A stretch of DNA of 5,661 bases, taken from positions 6,291-11,951 of the forward strand of contig MHYI01000170.1 of NCBI GenBank assembly GCA_001828295.1. The letters are read 5' to 3'. Of the stretch, positions 1-5,626 are shown piece after piece. The notes below the pieces were generated by a model. That model made no database searches, was not told where the DNA came from, and was given only the letters and a program-made list of their open reading frames with translations. The position numbers and the translations under genes are program-made. How positions within the stretch are numbered: the stretch's first letter is position 1; each line of letters opens with the position of its first letter. This DNA is from Planctomycetes bacterium RBG_16_41_13. GTDB taxonomy: Bacteria > Planctomycetota > Brocadiia > Brocadiales > Brocadiaceae.

Positions 1-32
1 TTCTGGTTACAAACCTGAACCCGCAAAGTACA

Positions 33-90
33 AAGTACGATTTAAAATCCCAAATCCCAAATCCCAAATCCCAAATCGTAAATCGTACTT
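33..90. repeat. Foldback repeat enclosing heptanucleotide tandem repeats, downstream of thiC
   Basis: A perfect 12-bp inverted repeat (aagtacgattta at 33-44, taaatcgtactt at 79-90) encloses tandem 7-base units. There are four copies of aaatccc (45-72) followed by two of aaatcgt (73-86), the second of which lies partly inside the right arm. Another aaatccc sits at 94-100 and touches the thiC stop codon. The arms could pair in the thiC transcript 3' end, but no T-run follows, so a classical intrinsic terminator is not supported. The sequence aaatcgtaaatcgtacttc (73-91) recurs exactly at 4608-4626 after truA, marking this as part of a dispersed repeat family and not local noise. Function unknown. 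Confidence 0.85.
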
Positions 91-99
91 CGTAAATCC

Positions 100-1371
100 C
101 TACGCATCTCCCAGTTTAAATACGCAATATTCCGCACACATAGAACACACCTCTTCGTTTTTTGGCCTTCCTTTTTCCCGGATCTTTTTGGCGAGGATAG
201 GATCGATACAGGTATTAAACTGACCTTCCCAATCTCTGTTTTTTCTATAGTGCGACATTTTTTTGTCCCACTCCCAGGCAGATTTAACGCCTTTTACCAG
301 GTCTGCCGCATGGGCGGCTATCCGCGCAGCCATTACGCCGGTTCTGACGTCTTCCGGGCCGGGAAGGCTTAAATGTTCCGTAGGTGTTACATAACAGAGA
401 AAATCAGCGCCCGCAGAAGCGGCTATAGCGCCTCCAATTGCGGAAGTAATATGGTCGTAACCGGGAGCAATATCAGTAACAATGGGGCCAAGCACGTAAA
501 ATGGCGCTCCCTTGCAAAGTTCTTTCTGTAATTGAACGTGCGCTGTTATTTGATTCAGCGGCACATGGCCTGGTCCCTCAACGATTACCTGCACGTCTGC
601 CTCCAATGTTCTTTGCGTAAGCTCGGCGAGTACGTTCAACTCATACACCTGCGCACGGTCAAAGGCATCCGCCAATGCGCCGGGCCTCATGGCGTCCCCC
701 AGGCTGATGGTTACGTCATATTCTTTTGCGATAGCCAATATTTCATCAAATTCTTCATAGAGTGGATTTTCCTTTTTATTGTGTATCATCCATTCCACCA
801 AAAAGGCTCCTCCCCTGCTTACGACGCCGCAAATACGCTTATTTTCGCGCAAATGTTTTAATACTCCCATTGTTGCGCCGCAATGTACGGTTATAAAGTC
901 AACGCCGTCCTCGCAATGCAATCGTATGGCTTCGATCATATCCCGTGCGGTCATATCGTAAATCGCCTGCTTTCTACTGATGGAATTTACAGCCGCCTCA
1001 TATATTGGCACGCTGCCTACGGAAACAGAAGCTGATGCTATGATTGCTTTTCGAATGGTTCTTAATTCCCCGCCGGTGCTCAGGTCCATAACCGCATCGG
1101 CGCCCGCTTCTTCAGCGGCACGCAATTTTTCTAATTCTTTGTCGATGTCCGCATAGTCTGCCGAGGTGCCTATATTGGCATTTACCTTGGTTTTAAGGCC
1201 TGCACCAATGCCGCATAATTTCCGGGCATTCCGTTTGTGGTTTACGGGGATAACAATCTTCCCTTCGGCAATACGCCCCCTGATATATTCAGGGTCGAGT
1301 CCCTCAATTCCTGCCACCTCAGCCATTTCTTTTGTTATATTATTTTTTCTTGCTTGCTGTAACTGTGTCAT
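100..1371 (-). CDS. thiC: Phosphomethylpyrimidine synthase ThiC (short form)
   Basis: ThiC is a cytosolic radical-SAM enzyme that rearranges aminoimidazole ribotide into HMP phosphate, the pyrimidine half of thiamine. The product is 423 aa from the chosen ATG, the short form lacking the N-terminal extension of the roughly 600-residue proteobacterial type. Numbered from a TTG 9 codons upstream (1398), family motifs appear in order: KVNANIGTS (71-79), MDLSTGG (104-110), GSVPIYEA (128-135), TVHCGA (170-175), SRGG (194-197), SLGDAMRPG (232-240), EGPGHVP (274-280) and GYDHITSAIGG (313-323). Likely zinc histidines are H278 and H342 (EHLSLP). The cluster cysteines are C418, C421 and C425, spaced CX2CX3C where the textbook ThiC motif is CX2CX4C. 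I prefer ATG at 1371: it begins MTQLQQARK as in relatives, with a weak AGCGGA ten bases upstream. The TTG has no RBS. The start lies inside the rluB-like gene (32-base overlap), suggesting translational coupling. No TPP riboswitch precedes it. Confidence 0.96.
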   Translation of the reverse strand: MTQLQQARKNNITKEMAEVAGIEGLDPEYIRGRIAEGKIVIPVNHKRNARKLCGIGAGLKTKVNANIGTSADYADIDKELEKLRAAEEAGADAVMDLSTGGELRTIRKAIIASASVSVGSVPIYEAAVNSISRKQAIYDMTARDMIEAIRLHCEDGVDFITVHCGATMGVLKHLRENKRICGVVSRGGAFLVEWMIHNKKENPLYEEFDEILAIAKEYDVTISLGDAMRPGALADAFDRAQVYELNVLAELTQRTLEADVQVIVEGPGHVPLNQITAHVQLQKELCKGAPFYVLGPIVTDIAPGYDHITSAIGGAIAASAGADFLCYVTPTEHLSLPGPEDVRTGVMAARIAAHAADLVKGVKSAWEWDKKMSHYRKNRDWEGQFNTCIDPILAKKIREKGRPKNEEVCSMCAEYCVFKLGDA

Positions 1372-2122
1372 ATCGTTGTTTTCCGCTTTTTTTTTCAATA
1401 GGATTTTTTTCCGTCATTGAGTAAAGACTTCTTATCTCCTGGTCAGTTAATTTCCTGTATTTGCCCACTTTTAAATCCGGGTCGCATAAGGAGCCGATTT
1501 TTATCCTTCTCAGGGTTCTTACTTTGTGCCCGTGATCTGCGAGCATTCTTCGTATTTCTCTGTTTTTCCCTTCACAGAGTATCATTTCAAACCTGCTTTT
1601 TTTAAAACTGCGATGCATTTTTTTCATTCTGACAGGCTGTGTTTTGCCAAAAGACAGCCAAACTCCGGATTGCAATGCTTTAATAGTTTCATCTGATAAA
1701 TATCCGTCAATCTCAATAAAATATGTTTTGTTCACCTCATATTTTGGATGAGACAGCTTGTTGGAGAGTTCTCCGTCATTTGTGATGATAATCAGCCCTT
1801 CGCTTTGCTTATCAAGTCTGCCAATGGTATAGAGCCTTTGTTTGACGTTCTTTATTATATCAATTGCCCTTAGGCGGTTTAACTCATCGTAATTTGTGCA
1901 CAAACAATCTTTCGGTTTATTTAACAGATAATAAATTTTAGATTCAGGCCTGATCGGCATCCCGTCACAATAAATCACGCTTTTCCCGGCGTCTACCGTA
2001 GCGCCTAAAGCAGTAACTCTTTCGCCATCGACAGTTACCCTGCCCTCTAAAATAATATTTTCGCATTCACGGCGGGATCCAATGCCCGCACTTGCTAATA
2101 CTTTTTGTAAACGTTCTTGCAT
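1340..2122 (-). CDS. rluB: RsuA/RluB-family rRNA pseudouridine synthase
   Basis: The enzyme isomerises a specific uridine of ribosomal RNA to pseudouridine. The 260-aa product has an N-terminal S4 RNA-binding domain (residues about 1-60; ERLQKVLASAGIGSRREC and EGRVTVDG are typical). The RsuA/RluB/E/F catalytic domain follows, with LLNKPKD (66-72), GRLDKQSEGLIIITNDGE (101-118; D104 is the predicted catalytic aspartate) and EGKNREIRRM (184-193). A lysine-rich tail (from about 238) follows the domain. The family splits into RluB, RluE, RluF (23S) and RsuA (16S). The S4 domain and GRLDxxSEGL motif fit RluB best, but substrate specificity cannot be settled by eye. ATG at 2122 places the S4 domain at the N-terminus as expected; no strong RBS or promoter is seen upstream. 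Its last codons overlap thiC, and a run of nine A (minus strand, 1387-1395) lies in the tail. Confidence 0.9.
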   Translation of the reverse strand: MQERLQKVLASAGIGSRRECENIILEGRVTVDGERVTALGATVDAGKSVIYCDGMPIRPESKIYYLLNKPKDCLCTNYDELNRLRAIDIIKNVKQRLYTIGRLDKQSEGLIIITNDGELSNKLSHPKYEVNKTYFIEIDGYLSDETIKALQSGVWLSFGKTQPVRMKKMHRSFKKSRFEMILCEGKNREIRRMLADHGHKVRTLRRIKIGSLCDPDLKVGKYRKLTDQEIRSLYSMTEKNPIEKKSGKQRYDTVTASKKK

Positions 2123-2167
2123 TTCAGAATTTCTTATAAATGATGCCTTAAATAATTAATCGTAGTA

Positions 2168-2245
2168 CTACAGTCTACAGTCTACAATCTACAATCTGCG
2201 TTTTGCCGATTGCCGACTGCTGGCTGCCGACTGCCGATTGCCGAT
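2168..2245. repeat. Heptanucleotide tandem repeats in the recN-rluB spacer
   Basis: Two adjoining arrays share a 7-base period. The first is ctacagt, ctacagt, ctacaat, ctacaat (2168-2195). After a short junction comes the second: tgccgat, tgccgac, tgctggc, tgccgac, tgccgat, tgccgat (2204-2245). Units differ by one or two bases, so the arrays look diverged. They lie wholly between stop and start codons. Period and appearance recall the short tandemly repeated repetitive (STRR) heptanucleotides described in filamentous cyanobacteria, but that is only an analogy. Function unknown. Confidence 0.85.
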
Positions 2246-2254
2246 TGTACAATC
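2243..2254. repeat. 12-bp perfect palindrome gattgtacaatc
   Basis: gattgtacaatc equals its own reverse complement. It joins the last tgccgat unit to the hairpin downstream of recN. It could be a protein-binding site or a by-product of the repeats, since its half acaatc also occurs in the ctacaat units. It lies about 120 bases upstream of the rluB-like start codon. No regulator can be assigned. Confidence 0.4.
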
Positions 2255-2260
2255 TCCCCT

Positions 2261-2304
2261 CTCAATAAAGGAGGTAAGGATGTTGTTTACCTCCACTTAT
2301 TGAG
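2261..2304. repeat. Imperfect inverted repeat (stem-loop) overlapping the recN stop codon
   Basis: The left arm has ctcaataa (2261-2268) and ggaggtaa (2270-2277). The right arm has ttacctcc (2287-2294) and ttattgag (2297-2304). This gives a 16-bp stem with a small internal mismatch (a versus ac) and a 9-base loop. The recN stop codon (2297-2299) lies within the stem. In the recN transcript the hairpin is followed by a purine-rich stretch and not a U-tract, so it is not a standard intrinsic terminator. It might act as a 3'-end stabiliser, a Rho-linked terminator, or one copy of a dispersed hairpin repeat. Confidence 0.75.
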
Positions 2305-4024
2305 AAGTTACATTTCCTGTTTTATTTTTTTTCTTTGCATCGCGCAGCATTTCCCTTGCCTGTTTTCTGGTGATGTCCGTTTTCTCAGCGCCCCTGATCA
2401 TATCGGCAATCTCTTCTATCCGATGTTCGCCGGTCATGTTTTCGATGGTGGAGTACGTTTTCCCCGTTTTTACAAATTTACTTACTTTCCAGTGTTCGTC
2501 AGCGTAACATGCAATTTGCGGAAGGTGCGTAATGCAGATTACCTGATGTGATTTGGCAATGCTGCTTAATTTTTCTCCAATCACTTCACCCATCCTCCCC
2601 CCGATATTTGCGTCAATTTCGTCAAAAACCAGGACGGGTGTTTTATCAACCCTGGCAAGCTGGTGTTTTAATGCCAGCATCACCCTGGAAATTTCTCCGC
2701 CAGAAGCAATTTTTCTTAGCGGTTTTAAATTCTCGCCAGGATTTGGAGAAATAAGAAACTCTATGTGGGATATCCCGGAGCTGTTCGTTTCTAAAACAGA
2801 GACCTTTTCGTTGTCATCCAGGAAGGGAGATTTGATTTCTACCTGAAACCTGCCGTGCGGAATACCTAAATCCCCCAATTCCTTGTCAATCAAAGGTGCA
2901 AGTTTTTCCGCCACAGAGATGCGTTTTTTGTTTAATTCGCAGCCCTTTTGTTTCAGCAATGCTGTTGCAGCCGTCAGCTCCTCATCCAGACTCTCAATGC
3001 TTGACCCTTCCTCCGACAGTTGTTTTAGTTTTGCCTCTGCTTCATTCCGGTATGATAAAACATCGTCTATCGTGTTCCCGTATTTTGCTGTTAGTTTTCT
3101 GATGGTATCCAGTCGTTCTTCCAGAGAAGAGAGTTTTTGTGGGTCATAACTGAAATTTTCCTTGTATTTCCCCAGGGAAAAGGCAATGTCTTCAATCTGG
3201 TAAAGCGATTGGTTGTATGATTCGGAGACCTTGACAAGGTCTTCGTCAAATTTTGCAACCGATTGTAATTCGCGGGCAATCGATTTTAGCGTACCATACA
3301 TGGCATCTGATTTTTCATAGAGTTGGGAATAACATGATGAGACGGCATTGTATATCTTTTCGGCGTTGATGAGAAGACTTCTTTCCTTTTCAAGTGCCTC
3401 CTTTTCTCCTGCCCTGAGTTGCGCATTATCTATTTCGTCGGCCTGGAAGGAATATAATTCGGTTTTTTCTCTTCTTTCACGCTGGTTTTTTTTAAGTCCA
3501 TCAAGCAATGCGGTCTTTTCTTTTATCTGTTTATGGAGAGATGAAAACTTTTCCCGCAGCGGCGAGATGCCGCCAAAATCATCAAGTATCTGTAGCTGGT
3601 TCATTCCCTGCAATAATGTTTCATGTTCCTGCTGACCGTGTATGTTTATTAATGATTCTCCAATCTCTTTGAGAATGGACAATGTGATAGGCGCATTGTT
3701 TAAGCGGCATTTGTTACGTCCGTTGGAATCGATGCTTCTTTGGATGAGAAGTTCTTCATCAATGCTTGTGTTATCCAAAGTCTTTCTGAAATATTCCAGC
3801 AAAGAGCCGTCCTTCACGTAAAATTTACCAATCACCACTGCCTCATCTTTGCCGTTTCGCACAATGTCCTGCGTAAAACGACCGCCAAGAATGAAATGTA
3901 ACGCGCCAATTACAAGAGATTTTCCCACCCCTGTCGCCCCGCTGAATACATTTAATCTTTCACTGAGCGTAATGGTTGCTTTATCGATTAATACAAAATT
4001 GGAAATATATAATTCTTGCAGCAC
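2297..4024 (-). CDS. recN: DNA repair ATPase RecN
   Basis: RecN is an SMC-like ABC ATPase that acts at DNA double-strand breaks in recombinational repair. The 575-aa product, close to the usual 550-570, shows the split ABC layout. The N-terminal part has LYISNFVLID (5-14), Walker A GATGVGKS (29-36) and the Q-loop region INIHGQQEH (126-134). A helical coiled-coil arm spans about 155-370, with many charged K/E-rich stretches. The C-terminal ATPase half has signature ASGGEISRVMLALK (440-453), Walker B VLVFDEID (464-471), ANIGGRMGE (472-480) and switch histidine CITHLPQIA (497-505). Walker A differs from the usual RecN GETGAGKS at two positions. The start is GTG at 4024: a stop codon lies two codons upstream, and GTG places the protein start as in relatives (MLxxLxI). 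No Shine-Dalgarno is evident. It follows the tRNA-binding gene by 46 bases without a visible terminator, so the two may be co-transcribed. No LexA-type operator was recognised. Confidence 0.96.
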   Translation of the reverse strand: MLQELYISNFVLIDKATITLSERLNVFSGATGVGKSLVIGALHFILGGRFTQDIVRNGKDEAVVIGKFYVKDGSLLEYFRKTLDNTSIDEELLIQRSIDSNGRNKCRLNNAPITLSILKEIGESLINIHGQQEHETLLQGMNQLQILDDFGGISPLREKFSSLHKQIKEKTALLDGLKKNQRERREKTELYSFQADEIDNAQLRAGEKEALEKERSLLINAEKIYNAVSSCYSQLYEKSDAMYGTLKSIARELQSVAKFDEDLVKVSESYNQSLYQIEDIAFSLGKYKENFSYDPQKLSSLEERLDTIRKLTAKYGNTIDDVLSYRNEAEAKLKQLSEEGSSIESLDEELTAATALLKQKGCELNKKRISVAEKLAPLIDKELGDLGIPHGRFQVEIKSPFLDDNEKVSVLETNSSGISHIEFLISPNPGENLKPLRKIASGGEISRVMLALKHQLARVDKTPVLVFDEIDANIGGRMGEVIGEKLSSIAKSHQVICITHLPQIACYADEHWKVSKFVKTGKTYSTIENMTGEHRIEEIADMIRGAEKTDITRKQAREMLRDAKKKNKTGNVTSQ

Positions 4025-4070
4025 AGAACACTAGACCATATTTCTGCAAAATAGGATTTATTGTTGCGAT

Positions 4071-4397
4071 TTATTGGATTCCGGAACCGGGTTGAACGTT
4101 TTTTTCTGTCGTTAAGATTGCTAATTTTTCCGCGTCTTTTGCGGCAAGCAACATGCCCTGGCTTTCAACGCCCCGAATGACAGAGGGAGCAAGGTTGTTT
4201 ACGATGACAATTTGTTTTCCGATAAGTTCTTCCGGGGTGTAATAGTTTTTGATCCCGGCAACAATCTGCCTTTCCTGATTTCCATCACCGGCGTCAATCT
4301 TTAATATTAACAATTTGTCCGCGTTTGGGTGCGGTTCGGCGTGTTTTATTACCGCAACCCTTAATTCTACCTGTAAAAAATCTTCAATTGATATCAT
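4071..4397 (-). CDS. Stand-alone tRNA-binding domain protein, MetRS C-terminal/beta-subunit type
   Basis: This is a single OB-fold tRNA-binding domain (EMAP-II/Trbp111/MetRS C-terminal family) of 108 aa, with no catalytic part. Diagnostic stretches are VELRVAVIKHAEPHPNADKL (10-29), RQIVAGIKNYYTPEELIGKQ (43-62), NNLAPSVIRGVES (67-79) and GMLLAA (81-86). These resemble the dimerising tail of bacterial methionyl-tRNA synthetase more than CsaA, which lacks the HPNADKL and VAGI pattern. Free-standing copies can serve as a separate MetRS beta subunit or as general tRNA-binding factors. Whether this organism's MetRS lacks its own tail cannot be seen here. ATG at 4397 is preferred over a TTG two codons upstream (4403), because the AAAGGA RBS sits 7 bases before the ATG but only one base before the TTG. 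A strong promoter lies directly upstream, and recN follows 46 bases downstream. Confidence 0.9.
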   Translation of the reverse strand: MISIEDFLQVELRVAVIKHAEPHPNADKLLILKIDAGDGNQERQIVAGIKNYYTPEELIGKQIVIVNNLAPSVIRGVESQGMLLAAKDAEKLAILTTEKNVQPGSGIQ

Positions 4398-4404
4398 TTG
4401 CAAA

Positions 4405-4410
4405 TCCTTT
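4405..4410 (-). promoter_or_regulatory. Ribosome binding site deciding the start of the tRNA-binding gene
   Basis: On the minus strand AAAGGA is followed by 7 bases and then ATG (4397). This is the clearest Shine-Dalgarno of the window and rules against the alternative TTG at 4403. Confidence 0.75.
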
Positions 4411-4424
4411 CAAAAATCTTCACA

Positions 4425-4453
4425 ACTATAGCCCATTTTAAAATTTATGTCAA
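4425..4453 (-). promoter_or_regulatory. Sigma-70-type promoter for the tRNA-binding gene (and possibly recN)
   Basis: On the minus strand, TTGACA (4448-4453, perfect -35 consensus) is followed by exactly 17 bases and TATAGT (4425-4430, five of six -10 matches). Transcription would start near 4418, giving a leader of about 21 bases that contains the AAAGGA RBS. The promoter lies between the foldback repeat and the gene, so the repeat is not in this transcript. recN has no equally good promoter of its own, which suggests a two-gene unit. Called from sequence alone. Confidence 0.75.
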
Positions 4454-4466
4454 CGTAACATTTTAT

Positions 4467-4626
4467 GAAGTACGATTTACGAAGTACGAATTACGATTTA
4501 ATTCGTAAATTAATAAAAGAGAAACCACAGATTACACAGATTTCACAGATGACACAGATAAGGAATCGTAATCTGTGAAATCTGTGTAATCTGTGGTTCC
4601 CTCTTTTAAATCGTAAATCGTACTTC
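4467..4626. repeat. Nested 160-bp inverted repeat (MITE/REP-like foldback element) between truA and the tRNA-binding gene
   Basis: The outer arms are 16 bp and perfect (4467-4482 against 4611-4626). An inner 28-bp perfect stem pairs 4523-4550 with 4571-4598 around a 20-base loop, and is extended outward with one extra base on the right by an aaaagag/ctctttt pair. The left inner arm and part of the loop are built from four 9-base units starting cacagat (4526-4559). A smaller hairpin, tacgaatta/taattcgta (4485-4493, 4499-4507), sits in the left flank. The element ends at 4626, and the truA stop codon begins at 4627. No transposase and no clear target duplication are seen. In the truA transcript the 28-bp stem is followed by a U-rich stretch (UUUCUCUUUUAUU), so it may also serve as the truA terminator. 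Whether it is mobile is unknown. Confidence 0.88.
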
Positions 4627-5361
4627 TTAATATTTTACTTCTTTCATGCATAATCCTTTCGCAGGCGCCGTTGGACCGGCATCATCTCTGTTCCCGGTCT
4701 CTAAGAGTTTTCTTATAAGAGAGACGTCCATTTTTCCGCGTCCTATCTCCAGGAGTGTGCCGACAATCGTTCTTACCATTTTGTATAAAAAGCCGTCTGC
4801 TTCAACTACAAAATAAATATATTTCCCTTCTTTCTGAATCTCCAGGTTCTTGATGGTCCGTATCCTGTCCTTATCATCCAAAGCCTTTGTGGTAAATGAA
4901 GTAAAATCATGGGCGCCGATAAGGTATTGCGCCGCCGTCATCATTTTAGAAAGATCTAATGGGAAGCCAAACACATAACAAAAATTACGATTCAGGGAGG
5001 TTCTTAGCCAATCATTCAACACGGTGTACCGGTACACCTTAGACGTGGCGCTGTATCGTGCATGAAAACTGTCTTCCATGTCGGCAACATCTTTTATTGT
5101 AATATCTTGTGGCAGGTAAAAATTTATTGCACGCAATAGCTGTTTTGCAGGAATGGCAGAATACGTTTTAAAATTGGCAACCTGGCCAAGGGCATGTACT
5201 CCGGCGTCGGTCCTGCCTGCGCCATGTATTTCCACCTCCTCCCGGAGAACTGCCCTTACTGCATGGATAAGGGTCTCCTGTACCGAAATAGCGTTTTTTT
5301 GCCATTGCCAGCCCGCATAATTAGTACCTTCGTATTCAATAGTAAGGCGTACGTTACGCAT
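4627..5361 (-). CDS. truA: tRNA pseudouridine(38-40) synthase TruA
   Basis: TruA converts uridines 38, 39 and 40 of the tRNA anticodon arm to pseudouridine. The 244-aa product is a normal length for the bacterial enzyme. Visible motifs are the N-terminal IEYEGTNYAGWQWQ (8-21), the catalytic loop GAGRTDAGVHALGQ (47-60, with D52 the predicted nucleophile), FHARYSATSKVYRYTV (99-114, Y110 at the active-site tyrosine position), HDFTSFTTK (151-159), ADGFLYKMVRTIVGTLLEIGRG (188-209) and the closing TAPAKGLCMKEV (231-242). ATG at 5361 matches the usual TruA start (MRNVRLTIEYEG); no strong RBS is visible, the nearest being a weak AGG about 15 bases upstream. The stop codon abuts the foldback repeat at 4467-4626. 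It shares the pseudouridylation theme with the RluB-like gene but not its transcript. Confidence 0.97.
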   Translation of the reverse strand: MRNVRLTIEYEGTNYAGWQWQKNAISVQETLIHAVRAVLREEVEIHGAGRTDAGVHALGQVANFKTYSAIPAKQLLRAINFYLPQDITIKDVADMEDSFHARYSATSKVYRYTVLNDWLRTSLNRNFCYVFGFPLDLSKMMTAAQYLIGAHDFTSFTTKALDDKDRIRTIKNLEIQKEGKYIYFVVEADGFLYKMVRTIVGTLLEIGRGKMDVSLIRKLLETGNRDDAGPTAPAKGLCMKEVKY

Positions 5362-5429
5362 GAATATTTAATTAAAAACCTATTGTGAGGTAAAGGGAAA
5401 TAAACAGTAACATTCGCAGAAAAAATGCT

Positions 5430-5458
5430 TTTACCGGTGCATGATAAAAGGCTATACT
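5430..5458 (+). promoter_or_regulatory. Candidate plus-strand promoter reading toward the right edge
   Basis: TTTACC (5430-5435, four of six -35 matches) is followed by 17 bases and TATACT (5453-5458, five of six -10 matches). A perfect TATAAT (5524-5529) further downstream, without a good -35, is an alternative. Either would drive a transcript toward the possible start codon at 5627. Such matches arise by chance in AT-rich DNA. Confidence 0.35.
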
Positions 5459-5626
5459 TATAAAGATTTGGAAAAATCGTAATGAAACATCCACGAGCAT
5501 TCTGCGCACAAAGTTTATGTAGTTATAATAAGATTGGGTTGAGGCACGAAACCTAACCTTACCGGGCTGAATTCAGCAGAATACACAAACCGAGAAGGAT
5601 TGAAGCAAAAAAGACGGGTGTAATCA

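Noticed and set aside
532..861. Plus-strand open frames of 60-113 codons opposite thiC, recN, the rluB-like gene and truA
   Set aside because: They lie antisense within clearly recognised genes, show no family motifs, have odd composition and no RBS. Typical shadows of real coding sequence.
1372..1398. TTG start of thiC giving nine extra residues (432 aa)
   Set aside because: No RBS precedes it, the extra residues are lysine-rich translation of the A-run, and related proteins begin at the MTQLQ position.
2123..2160. Promoter directly upstream of the rluB-like gene (TATAAG on the minus strand)
   Set aside because: The hexamer is only about 10 bases before the ATG and has no -35 partner; it would require a nearly leaderless message.
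2168..2245. CRISPR-like array
   Set aside because: Units are 7 bases, directly tandem and without unique spacers; no cas gene is present.
2271..2304. Plus-strand mini-frame with a perfect-looking GGAGG and ATG at 2280 (seven codons)
   Set aside because: The GGAGG is one arm of the hairpin at 2261-2304, and the frame ends after seven codons; best explained by the inverted repeat.
2210..2551. Plus-strand open frame of 113 codons beginning in the heptamer repeats
   Set aside because: It starts inside tandem repeats and runs antisense to the recN 3' end; its first residues merely translate the repeat.
5537..5560. Sigma-54 promoter suggested by GGCACG at 5543
   Set aside because: The GC doublet expected at -12 is absent at the right spacing.
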